Of a stretch of DNA of 64,000 nt, positions 1-8,925 are shown piece by piece. Source of the stretch: Stentor roeselii (lineage: Eukaryota > Ciliophora > Heterotrichea > Heterotrichida > Stentoridae). Position 1 is the first letter of the stretch. Every line of letters begins with the position of its first letter. Location of the stretch: positions 62,001 through 126,000 of the forward strand of contig RSEH01000030.1 in assembly GCA_006503475.1 (NCBI GenBank). Direction: 5' to 3'. Position numbers and translations under genes: made by a program. Below the pieces are notes generated by a model, which did no database searches, was not told the DNA's origin, and saw nothing but the letters and a program-made list of their open reading frames with translations.

Positions 1-851
1 TTCTTTCATTAACTCAAGAAGTTTCTTCATTGAAGTATGACGCAATAATCCACAATGGAGACTTCGCCTACGACTTTTGTTCTGATAAGGGAAAAACAGG
101 AGACCAGTTCATGAACTACATCGAGCCGATAGCGAGTAAATTGCCATACATGGTATCTCAAGGCAACCATGAGGGAAAAGAAATAGTTTTACATTACAAG
201 CACCGTTTTCAAATGCCAGGACAAAGTTCAAACTTTTACTATTCCTTTAATATTGGTCTAGTCCACTTCGTGTCGTATTCAACAGAGTTTATATTTGAAG
301 ATAAAGACGATGACCAAAAAGCCCAAATGGAATTTTTGAAGTCTGACCTTTCACATCTAAATCGCACTCGATACCCTTGGCTTGTCGTCTTCGGACACCG
401 TCCTTCGTACTGCAGTCCTGACAACTCAGATCGTGATGACTTCACAAACTTCCTTAAAAGGAAAAATAAAGATTGCGATGAGGATGCTGAAAAGGTCAGA
501 GATGCCTTTGAAAATATTTGGAATCAGTATAAAGTTGATATTGTTATTCAGTCACATGTTCATAGTTATGAGAGACTTGCATCGATTTATAATAATGCTG
601 CTGTTAAATGTGAAGTTGAAAATAAAAATCTTTGTAAAAATGCTAGTGCACCGGTTTATATTGTCACTGGAGCTCCTGGGCAGAAAGAATCTCGGGCACC
701 TGCTAGTGAAACTCCTCTTCCATTTTCAAAAATTCAAGATGATAATTGGGGATACTCGAGAATGACTACTTTTAATCATACTCATTTGCTGTGGGAGCAA
801 GTTGCAAGTAGTTCACAGAAAGTTGTTGATACTTTATGGTTAACTAAATGA
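1..851 (+). CDS. Purple acid phosphatase-like metallophosphoesterase, 5' end outside window
   Basis: The reading frame is open from the first bases, so the gene starts upstream of the window; the first ATG is not its start. About 280 C-terminal residues are present. The metallophosphoesterase motifs are in the right order for purple acid phosphatases: GDFAYD, GNHE, FGHRPSYC and SHVHSYER. These supply the metal-ligand and substrate-binding residues of the dinuclear metal centre; the first motif (GDxG) would lie upstream. The usual G before HVH is S here. The C-terminal stretch NHTHLLWEQV followed by VVDTLW matches the end of the family, so the 3' end is complete. Family members hydrolyse phosphomonoesters at acid pH and are usually secreted or lysosomal. 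A signal peptide cannot be judged. The stop is TGA, one of two TGA stops I confirmed in the window. Confidence 0.9.
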   Translation, partial: LSLTQEVSSLKYDAIIHNGDFAYDFCSDKGKTGDQFMNYIEPIASKLPYMVSQGNHEGKEIVLHYKHRFQMPGQSSNFYYSFNIGLVHFVSYSTEFIFEDKDDDQKAQMEFLKSDLSHLNRTRYPWLVVFGHRPSYCSPDNSDRDDFTNFLKRKNKDCDEDAEKVRDAFENIWNQYKVDIVIQSHVHSYERLASIYNNAAVKCEVENKNLCKNASAPVYIVTGAPGQKESRAPASETPLPFSKIQDDNWGYSRMTTFNHTHLLWEQVASSSQKVVDTLWLTK

Positions 852-1621
852 GATTATTTATTAATTTATTGATTATTATGATTTTGTTGAATTTTGGGAA
901 GAGGAAGTATTGATTAGAAAATAACTTGTTTTATTTATGATTTGATTAGGTTTTTTCAAGAAAATTTAGTGATTTATTTTAGAAGTAGATTGCTTATGTT
1001 TGCTAGAGGGTAGATTCTCTCTTATTTCTTCTAGGTGTATTAAAAGAATATTATATTAAACATATAGAATTTATTAACTAAGAAAAAAAGCGAATATATA
1101 TTTCAGATCAAATGATCATAATAAGATGAATCAACATATTTGAAAGTGATTTAAGGGAGTACATAAAGTTAAAATAGGATGTTAGGACTAATTAAAATTA
1201 TTTTAGAAAGATAATCATTAATCATAAACACTGTCAATGATTTCTTATATAGGTTTTCAGATGGATACTTAATTTATTCGGTGATCTCACTAGTTAATCT
1301 CAAGGAAATTGATATCAATTGAATACAAGAGTAATAAAGTCTTTATAATTTTAACTTAATTGAAATATTCTATATAAATTTAAATGTCAATCAAAAAGCT
1401 GCACTAAATGTTCATCATTAAATTTTAAACCTTGCTCAAAATAAAATCATCTTTTAATCTTAAAACTTGTACAAATAAGTATAAGTTCAATTAAACCCGA
1501 TAAAGTATTTGAACCATTAAATTTTTCCAAGATCCTTAATCTTTCAATGATCTTGTCCATGATTCCTATCTTAATCTAGTATTTGATCTAACTTCCTTAC
1601 TTTACTATCTATCCAAATTAC
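852..1621. other. AT-rich intergenic spacer
   Basis: About 770 bases between two converging genes. It is AT-rich with stops in all frames. I see no tRNA, repeat array or protein motif in it. Confidence 0.6.
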
Positions 1622-3262
1622 CTAAGAGCAGTTGGTAATCTTCAAATTTTCAAAAACTAACATTCTCCAAGTTCTCTTGACAAAAGCCTACCTAACCAAT
1701 ACCTCAGCATCAACATCAAGAAACTTTTCCACAGTACTTTGAATTTTCTCAGGATTATCCCGATTGACGACCATTCTAGTAACAAGCTGAACCAAGTTGC
1801 GGTCATCCTGTCCAACATATTCAATAAAAAGTTTAGAAATAAAAGGTCCAAGTTTTTTTTCAATGATTCGATTTTGAGCAAGTGCATTCCAACTAAGTGA
1901 ATAAGCATAAAGGTCGTTTTTCCTTTTAGGGACCTTATCCAGAAGACTCTTAAAAAGTTTGAGTTTATTGTTAAAACTTTCTTCATTCATCGTGATTTCA
2001 GGACTTTGAGGCACTTCCTTAGGCGCTTCTTCAAAAAACAAAGGAAGACTAAGAGGTTTATGGCGTCTGTTGAATAAAGGGTCTTCTTCGTCCAGGTCTT
2101 GACTGACAGTGAAGCTAGTTAAAGGCTTTTCAATATTTTTCGTTTCTTTGACTGAAACAGTGATCTGTAGGTCTTGATGGTCTTTCAACTCGTACTCGTC
2201 TTCATTTTCTTTTTTTTTTCTCTCGATTTCTTCCATTTGCTTCTGTCGTTCGTCAGCAGTGGCGACTCCAGGGAAAAGTGACTCAAACTCTTTCCTTGAA
2301 TTAAGAACATCTTCTTCTTTTTCCTTTTCACGAAACTTAAGTCGTTCATTTCTGATTTTTTCGAATTTTTTACTGAATTTTTTCTTCAAATTTTCATCGT
2401 CACTTGAAAGGTACTCTTCATCTCTTCTCAACATTCTGATTCTTTCACGTTCTCTATCATCAACTTTTTCTTTTTCTTTTTCCCTTTCCCGTTCTTTCAT
2501 TTCTTCACGTTTAATCCATTCTTTTTCCTTTTCCTTAAAAACACGATCACGGTCCCTATAAAGAGCTCTTAATCTTTTTTCCCTTTCTTTTTCCCTAGGG
2601 TGTTCTTTTTCATCTTCTCTTTCTTCAGGGTCTTGACCGGCATGTTGTTCGAATTTAAAAATGATGTTTTTTACGTTGTTTTGAACACGTACGTCTTCTT
2701 TCACGACTTCATCTTCCCAAGTTTTAGGTCCGATGACGTCATTTTTATCCATTATGTTGTCCCATCGCTTGCGTTCCCAGTCGGCACGCTTCAAGTCGCT
2801 CCATTCTTTGATAAAAAACTCAGTTTGGGTGTCGACTCGACAGACTAACTTCGAGCCTTGAATCTGAAGATTGTTCATTAGTCTTAAACATCTGAGCATA
2901 CCTTCCACATATGTGAACTCAACAAAACCAAATGTAAGAGGCTTCCCTGAAGAGTCGAGAATCCTTCTCCATGAGTTGATTTGACCGCATTCTAAGAAGA
3001 GCTGCTCCATGAAGTAGTCGCTTAAACCGTTCGGGATTTTACCGATGTATACCTTGGTTGATCTTTCGGACTTGGTTCGAGGCTCGTCTGCTGGAAGAGG
3101 CATGCCCATTATGTCGCTTGGTGCTGCGATTTGATGGACTGTAGTCAGTGGAGTACTTGTTATGTTGAATAAGCCTCGTGGGCCTGTAGTCGCATTAGCT
3201 GAGATCACATGAGAACCTTGGATTTGAGAGCTTAAGGGGGACACTGAGTTCATTCCGTACAT
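1622..3262 (-). CDS. RBM25: RBM25-like splicing factor (RRM, RE/KE-rich region, PWI domain), one 15-nt intron
   Basis: The spliced protein has 541 residues, coded by complement(1622..1687,1703..3262). Domains in order: an RRM at about residues 70-145 (KVYIGKIPN, then FGFVEF); a long Arg/Glu/Lys-rich helix at about 190-335; and a PWI domain at about 430-541. RBM25 binds pre-mRNA with U1 snRNP partners and controls alternative splicing in the nucleus; that role is inferred from family membership. The unspliced frame stops inside the PWI domain at 1688. Removing GTATTGGTTAGGTAG (1688-1702) continues it with AEAFVKRTWRMLVFE, which matches the conserved PWI ending of RBM25 and is strong evidence for the intron. 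The start codon lies 73 bp from that of the divergent gene at 3336. Confidence 0.92.
1688..1702 (-). other. 15-nt intron in RBM25-like gene
   Basis: On the coding strand it reads GTATTGGTTAGGTAG. It starts GTA, ends AG and has A at position 10. Its removal restores the conserved end of the PWI domain. Confidence 0.92.
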
Positions 3263-3335
3263 TTTATTATGAATGAGTCAGTTGCTTGTTATAGTGGAAG
3301 GTAGTATTATTAAGGAGGTTTATAAGTAAATTTCA

Positions 3336-4157
3336 ATGAGGTCTGCCAAGAGAAAAATTACTTCCACTGAAAAGATACTATCAAGAAGAAAAGTCATCCT
3401 TGAAAAAATGACTCCAGAAAGACGCCAAAGACTTTTCATGAATGTTGACCTGGGTTATCGAAGAATTTCTCCAATCAACTGCTCACGAAATATCATGGCG
3501 ACTCACTCAGATATTGACAAAGAAATCGAACAAGCTCGAAAAAAATCGTTATTTTCTCCACTTGTCACTAAAAGAACTCAAGCTTCTTCTGTTTTAACTT
3601 TACACTCAGAGTCCAGCAGGGAAAAACCAGAAACTTTGTCAAAAGAACCTTCATTTCACTCAATTACTCCAAGTATCTCACCTAACCTCACCAGTCGAAC
3701 TAACAACTATGTAAAAAAATGCAGATTTTTAATCATCAAGCCAAAAAAATCTCTTCCTTTAGTAAAAAAACTTCAGCCTTTTGTTTTTATTACCTCGAAA
3801 CAATCTTCAAGACTTGCAAGGATGGAAAAAATCAAAAAAATTCTTGAAAAATGCTTCGAAATCAAAAAAGAATGGAAAAAAATGTTCGAGTTGTTCAAGA
3901 AAATGATGGACGAAATCGCGAATCACAAGGAAAAAATCATTGAATTTGTAGATATTCTTACAGGGAAGAACAGAGAAAAAAGATTAGTTGAAGATACTTG
4001 GAGCTGCTTCAAACCAATTAAAAATGATGCAGAACATGACCTTAAAATCGCGAAAGCAACGAAGAGAGGAAAGCATGTCTGGAAGCTTCATCATGTTTCT
4101 TTCATGAACTACGTCGATAAAATCATTCATTCAGTCCAAGCGAAAAAATTTTATTAA
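3336..4157 (+). CDS. Lys-rich protein of unknown function
   Basis: The protein has 273 residues and I do not recognise its family. It is strongly basic. The N-terminal 60 residues are Arg/Lys-rich, and residues 60-130 are Ser/Thr-rich and probably disordered. A helical Lys/Glu-rich segment from about 160 to 210 (EKIKKILEKCFEIKKEWKK) could form a coiled coil or bind nucleic acid or calmodulin. There is no signal peptide or membrane segment. It is transcribed divergently from the RBM25-like gene, with 73 bp between start codons, so the two may share a promoter region. The long clean ORF on the same compositional background as its neighbours supports a real gene. Confidence 0.75.
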   Translation: MRSAKRKITSTEKILSRRKVILEKMTPERRQRLFMNVDLGYRRISPINCSRNIMATHSDIDKEIEQARKKSLFSPLVTKRTQASSVLTLHSESSREKPETLSKEPSFHSITPSISPNLTSRTNNYVKKCRFLIIKPKKSLPLVKKLQPFVFITSKQSSRLARMEKIKKILEKCFEIKKEWKKMFELFKKMMDEIANHKEKIIEFVDILTGKNREKRLVEDTWSCFKPIKNDAEHDLKIAKATKRGKHVWKLHHVSFMNYVDKIIHSVQAKKFY

Positions 4158-4353
4158 GAGAAAGTAGAAGGCTTTTACTTAAAATCCTTAAAAGTTTGTC
4201 TTATTCTAAATTTTCATTTTGCTAGAAATTCACCAAAAAAAATTTCCATTTCTTTTTTATCCAAAAGTCACCCCCCTGAAATATGAAAAATCTCGAAGGA
4301 TTTTTTATTCCATTTTTAAAGACTAGCTAGTTTCGCTGATTATTCGTTTTAAA

Positions 4354-5277
4354 ATGCCCGTAATTGTAAATATGAACAGTAAGGTCGACCTGCGCCATTC
4401 AAAGTTTGGAGAAGAAGCCAAAAATTTCTTAATTGGAGGGTCGTCTGGAATGATAGCAACTGTGGTCATTCTTCCTGTTGATTACGTTAAGGTTCATGTT
4501 CAGTGCATGGCTGAAGGACGTTATGGAGTTAAAGTCAATGCCTGGGCTCTAGCCCGAACAACTTTAGCCACTCGAGGAATAAGCGAGTTTTACTCAGGTC
4601 TAACAAGTGCGATTCTGCGTCAAGCAGTTTACGCGACGACCCGTTTAGGTCTATACAAGACATTAGCTGACCGTGAAAAAGAGCGAACAAATTCATCCTC
4701 AATTTCCTTCACAAAGAAATCCTTATATTCCGTGATATCAGGAGGAATCGGTGCGATAGTGGGTAACCCATGCGACATCGCCTTGATCCGTCTTCAAACT
4801 GACCATTCGCTTCCCCCCTCAAGCAGACGAAACTACTCAGGAATCCTAAACGCGCTTTACCGCATCGGTAAAGAAGAAGGTCTTGCTGCCTATTGGACAG
4901 CCTGCACGCCGACAGTGATGCGGGCATGTTCAATAAACTTCGGAATGCTGGCGCCTTATGATCAATGCAAAGAGTTCCTGGACCACAATTTCGGCGCTTC
5001 AAGCATGAACCGGATTTACAGTTCTTTATTCGCAGCAGTCTGTGCCTGCATCATTTCTCTGCCTTTTGATAATGTTAAAGTGAAGTGCCAGAAAATGGTA
5101 AAGAACTCAGAAGGTGTCTTCCCTTATTCAGGGTTTTTCGATTGTTTGGTCAAAACTTCGCAAAAAGAAGGGTTTAAAGGATTTTATGCTGGGTTTTCGG
5201 TATATACTGCTAGGATCGGACCTCATGCGATTATCACTTTGCTGGCGCAGGACTTTTTGCATCAGTTATTAGACTAG
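4354..5277 (+). CDS. SLC25A11: Mitochondrial carrier, 2-oxoglutarate/malate carrier type
   Basis: A 307-residue SLC25 carrier of normal length with three tandem two-helix repeats. The signature motif of each repeat is visible: PVDYVK (residue 41), PCDIALIR (139) and PFDNVK (237). The second is the variant PxD-x3-R form also found in the oxoglutarate carrier. Text such as SSRRNYSGILNALYRIGKEEG and ARIGPHAIITLL resembles SLC25A11 more than ADP/ATP or phosphate carriers. It would exchange 2-oxoglutarate for malate or a related dicarboxylate across the inner mitochondrial membrane. Substrate is inferred; the family call is secure. Its stop lies 6 nt from the stop of the converging Kelch gene. Confidence 0.88.
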   Translation: MPVIVNMNSKVDLRHSKFGEEAKNFLIGGSSGMIATVVILPVDYVKVHVQCMAEGRYGVKVNAWALARTTLATRGISEFYSGLTSAILRQAVYATTRLGLYKTLADREKERTNSSSISFTKKSLYSVISGGIGAIVGNPCDIALIRLQTDHSLPPSSRRNYSGILNALYRIGKEEGLAAYWTACTPTVMRACSINFGMLAPYDQCKEFLDHNFGASSMNRIYSSLFAAVCACIISLPFDNVKVKCQKMVKNSEGVFPYSGFFDCLVKTSQKEGFKGFYAGFSVYTARIGPHAIITLLAQDFLHQLLD

Positions 5278-5283
5278 TTTATA

Positions 5284-7209
5284 TTATTTTAACAGTCGTA
5301 AGTGGGAATCGTTGCGCCAGGGACGGCCGAGGTCGTAAGGGGTTCGGACTTTTGATATCATTTCTAAAGGCTTTGAAGAATGGTCCACTGGAGTCGTTAT
5401 GTCGAAGTATTCAACGTTGAACTCGATTATTGAAAATGAAAGAGATGATGGGTCGGAACCTGAAGAGTTCATTAGGAATAATGTGTTACTCGCTCGGCAG
5501 AAGGCTATTGGGAATACTGTTTCGGTTATGTCTTCTAAAGGGCGGAAACAGTCTTGAAGCGTTAGGGTTTTTGAGTTTATGTCTGATGAGTTATCGATTC
5601 CGTCGAAGGATAGAGATTCGTTTATGGTTAGAAGGAATATGTGACTTGACTCGGTACCTCCCATCAAAGCAAGTCTTCTATTGCTAATAGGAAAAATTCC
5701 TATTTTACTCATAGGTTTGGGTAACGTGACCGATAATAATTCCCAGTGATTAAACTTGATACTATACCTTTCCACACTAGTCCCAGCAGGACTAAAAGGT
5801 TCACCTCCAACAACAAAAATATATTCATTCATCAAAGCCGAAGAAGCAGTTGCATCAGTCCTAGGATAAAACATAGAAGCGACTGGAATCCACTTATTCG
5901 ACTTAATCGAGTACTTTTCACAAGTTTTCGGATGTGGATTTCCTCCAAAAGCCCAAATATATCCATCACAAAACACACAAGCAGGGCCACTTCTCGGCAC
6001 AATCATTTCCGCCATTAAAACCAAAGTATGAAACTCCTGAGGCTTAAAAAAAAACAAATCCCTCATCTCAACCTGAGTATTCAGCGAATGTCCACCGATG
6101 CAAGCAATAGAAAAATCAGGTAAATAAACAAGTCGACTATTGACGCCAAATGCCCAGAGTGGGTGACTTCTGGTGAAATCATCTCGATTATGAATTTTCA
6201 CGTTTTCCCAGGATTTCAAGTCAATATCGTACCTCCAGATGTTTTGACTTCCCCATTCAAAGTAGTACAAAACGCGATTGTTGAACTTTTCGACGTATTC
6301 CTGGTCATGTTGATGGGCGAACTTGTCTATAAGGTGATTGTGAGCAAGATAAATCGACTGGTTCAAGTGGTCTAAAATCACTGAAAGTCGAAGAATTCTG
6401 TTGATATGTCCTTCAGAAGATAAAAAAAGTCCCTGCATGACCCAATCCACTGTAAAAATCGGGTTTCCAGGTAAAATAAACTCAGGTTTTCCACTTGATA
6501 TTGAAAATTCACTATCACTCACAGTAAGCACCACCTTCTTCTTCGACAAGCCTAAAGGAAAGCAGCTAACTTCATCTCCTTCAGACAAGTCAAAATTCTG
6601 CCTGATGTCAACAGGTTTAAAAGACTGAAGAACTTTCACCTCTGAAAGTCGAAAACCAACTATCGCGAACAGTCCTTCAAGGGAAGCAAATGCGCGATAA
6701 GGGTCAAATCGAAAAATGCTTCCATCTCTCAGTTGTATGAAACTATTGATCACGTCTGACTCGTCCTTAAACACAGATGCCGCTGTGAGACAAAGGTTCT
6801 CATTTAAAAGCACTCCCATGCCTTTCGGCATTCCATAAGCTCGACGGCCTCGGTCGTAAGAGTTTCCATTTTCGTAAATGGCGAAGACTGAAAATTGCAA
6901 GTCTCCTGGAGGCGCTGTTGCTTCGATTTTTCGCTTCAAGTAACGAATTGAGTTCTGATTGAGACTTGGAGAACGTCTTGGAATTGACTGGGAAAAGTTT
7001 GATGATCTTGAAGGCTGGTTTCTTGGAGTTTGAGACTTGTAAGAAGCTTCTCGAATAGGGTTTAATGAAGATGGGCTTTCGAGTTTTTTTTTTACTGTGA
7101 ATGAGTTCAGGGTGTTAGGGTGTTGCGCTCTGGATGAGACTATGCTGTTTCCTAGGTTTTTAAATGAATCGCTTGATTTTAGATTGAAGGAACCTGTTGA
7201 GTTTTTCAT
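5284..7209 (-). CDS. Kelch-repeat protein with N-terminal trypsin-like pseudo-protease domain
   Basis: The protein has 641 residues. Residues 1-95 are Ser/Pro-rich and look disordered. Residues 100-280 resemble a trypsin-fold domain: a GMGVLLNENLCLTAASVF strand pair sits where active enzymes have LTAAHC, and a LPGNPIF segment sits where they have GDSG. The catalytic His and Ser therefore appear to be missing, so any such domain would be inactive. Residues 350-570 hold Kelch blades (GYIWAFGG, KSNKWIPVASM, NEYIFVVGGEPF, RRLALMGG) forming a propeller that usually binds partner proteins. There is no BTB domain. The combination is unusual; a scaffold role is inference. It diverges from the kinase at 7246 with 36 bp between start codons. 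Confidence 0.8.
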   Translation of the reverse strand: MKNSTGSFNLKSSDSFKNLGNSIVSSRAQHPNTLNSFTVKKKLESPSSLNPIREASYKSQTPRNQPSRSSNFSQSIPRRSPSLNQNSIRYLKRKIEATAPPGDLQFSVFAIYENGNSYDRGRRAYGMPKGMGVLLNENLCLTAASVFKDESDVINSFIQLRDGSIFRFDPYRAFASLEGLFAIVGFRLSEVKVLQSFKPVDIRQNFDLSEGDEVSCFPLGLSKKKVVLTVSDSEFSISSGKPEFILPGNPIFTVDWVMQGLFLSSEGHINRILRLSVILDHLNQSIYLAHNHLIDKFAHQHDQEYVEKFNNRVLYYFEWGSQNIWRYDIDLKSWENVKIHNRDDFTRSHPLWAFGVNSRLVYLPDFSIACIGGHSLNTQVEMRDLFFFKPQEFHTLVLMAEMIVPRSGPACVFCDGYIWAFGGNPHPKTCEKYSIKSNKWIPVASMFYPRTDATASSALMNEYIFVVGGEPFSPAGTSVERYSIKFNHWELLSVTLPKPMSKIGIFPISNRRLALMGGTESSHIFLLTINESLSFDGIDNSSDINSKTLTLQDCFRPLEDITETVFPIAFCRASNTLFLMNSSGSDPSSLSFSIIEFNVEYFDITTPVDHSSKPLEMISKVRTPYDLGRPWRNDSHLRLLK

Positions 7210-7245
7210 TTCAAGCTTTATGGAGAATGATTAAGTTCTATAATT

Positions 7246-8910
7246 ATGAGTTTAGGGTGCTTTTTGGAAAGTCCTTATGTTTTGGTAGATGAAATGATGA
7301 TTCGTGATCGTGATTTGATTGACTGGAACTCACAGCAAGCTGTTCTTGATGTTAAAGGATGTAGTGATCAGGGACTTTTAGATATTGTTCATCGGGCAAC
7401 TGTTGGGTCGCTTCAGAAATGGGCTTCTTGTGTACTTTTCGAGAGGATTTTAAGTAAGGATCAGGTTTTTGATGAAAAAATATTTTGTGAGGTCTTTGAA
7501 ATGGTTTTGAAAACAAGTCCTGAGGTGAGGGAATCAGTTTTTTCTAATGTTTCTTGCTATTTTATTAGACTTTTGAATCCTATTGACTTAGAAAACCCTG
7601 AATTTGTAAGGATTTACAGTATTTTAAATTATTTAAATAGTCAAAGTGTTGACTTGACACAAGTTAAGTCTTTGATCAGGCTGAAAATTTCCTCAAAGCT
7701 TTTTAAAACTTGTTTAAATATCAGAAATTCTCATAATTTTGAAGGTGCGAGCTCACTTATTTTTCTATCATCCAAGCTGAAGCTAATAAATCTTACCTTA
7801 GAGAGAGAGATAAATCTGCTAATTTCAACAATCCTTGATACTCTTATTGATATTTATGATTTGGACCAGATTAAAGGTTTAACAAGCACCATTGAAGAAG
7901 GTTCCAGCAAGATCATCGAAAATTTATCATTTATCAAAGTATATGATCCGATAAACCCTTCAAACCTCTCCAAAATAACTAAAATCGAGTCATTCCTGCA
8001 CTTCGAAGTTCCAGCCCTTGATTCTTCCGCCGAAACTGAATCCCGAATTCCCCTCAATTCATCACTTCCAAGTCTTCCATCAATTCTCTGGCGTGCAAAG
8101 TCAATCTACAAGCGTAGCCTAAACGACTTCAAAGTATCAGTTTTCTTAGGATCCCTTCCAACCGGCGACCTGATCGCAAAAAAAATCTACAAATTCACCT
8201 CCAACGAAAAATACGAAAAAATGATCCAAAACGAGATCCAGACCCTTGAAAGTCTATCCCTTCGTTCCTCACCTTCCAACTGTTTCCTAAAGTTCTTCGG
8301 AAGTAAAAACAATTCCGGTTGTGTAGAACTTTTCATGGAAGCTCACGAAAAAACCTTAAAAACTTTTTTAGAAGACCGTTCAGGAGAAGTCCTTCCTCGA
8401 GAGACTTCAAAAAAGTTCATTTCAAATCTTTTGTCCTTTTTCGCAGAGCTTCAAACTTTAGGAATTTTTCATCGAGACATAAAGCCAAGCAACATCTTAG
8501 TGACCAGGCAGGAAGCCTTGAAAGTGATTGACTTCGGGACTGCGAGTAAGATGGACCAAAGCGACGTGACAATGCAGCACGACGTGCAAGGCACTCAGAA
8601 CTACATGGCTCCTGAACTCTTTGAAGACGACGGGACTTGTTTGAAGTCAGGCAAGTACCGGCCTGAAAAGTCAGATGTTTATTCTTTAGGAGTCACTTTC
8701 TTTGAATTGATTCAAGTGGGGCTGGTCTCTGGAATACCTGGCGGGCGAGAAAGGTTTCGAAGAGATTATATCAAGTTGATCAGTTGTTTAAATGCGGACT
8801 TGACTGTTAAGTCTTTGTTGAAGAGAATGCTTGAACCTTCTTACGCCTTGAGACCGGATTTCAAGGAATGTTTGTCGATTTTAAATGATGATGAAACAGG
8901 GATCAATTAA
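7246..8910 (+). CDS. Protein kinase with novel N-terminal half
   Basis: The protein has 554 residues. Residues 1-270 match nothing I recognise and look helical. The kinase domain fills about 275-545. The ATP-binding lysine is in LIAKKIY, the catalytic loop is HRDIKPSNILV (about 408), the metal motif is DFGTAS, and the activation segment ends in GTQNYMAPE. The glycine-rich loop is not recognisable: the expected stretch (KRSLNDFKVS) has no glycine. The key catalytic residues are present, so activity is plausible, but nucleotide binding may be atypical. The C-lobe YSLGVTFFELI is normal. The family is unclear. It converges with the FAR-acyltransferase gene; the two stops are 15 nt apart. Confidence 0.88.
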   Translation: MSLGCFLESPYVLVDEMMIRDRDLIDWNSQQAVLDVKGCSDQGLLDIVHRATVGSLQKWASCVLFERILSKDQVFDEKIFCEVFEMVLKTSPEVRESVFSNVSCYFIRLLNPIDLENPEFVRIYSILNYLNSQSVDLTQVKSLIRLKISSKLFKTCLNIRNSHNFEGASSLIFLSSKLKLINLTLEREINLLISTILDTLIDIYDLDQIKGLTSTIEEGSSKIIENLSFIKVYDPINPSNLSKITKIESFLHFEVPALDSSAETESRIPLNSSLPSLPSILWRAKSIYKRSLNDFKVSVFLGSLPTGDLIAKKIYKFTSNEKYEKMIQNEIQTLESLSLRSSPSNCFLKFFGSKNNSGCVELFMEAHEKTLKTFLEDRSGEVLPRETSKKFISNLLSFFAELQTLGIFHRDIKPSNILVTRQEALKVIDFGTASKMDQSDVTMQHDVQGTQNYMAPELFEDDGTCLKSGKYRPEKSDVYSLGVTFFELIQVGLVSGIPGGRERFRRDYIKLISCLNADLTVKSLLKRMLEPSYALRPDFKECLSILNDDETGIN

Positions 8911-8925
8911 ATACCTTAAGTTTAG

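Noticed and set aside
852-920. TGA read as Trp, as in some ciliates
   Set aside because: The genes are intact with TGG as Trp, and reading past TGA here gives AT-rich noise. TGA also ends the MT-A70 gene.
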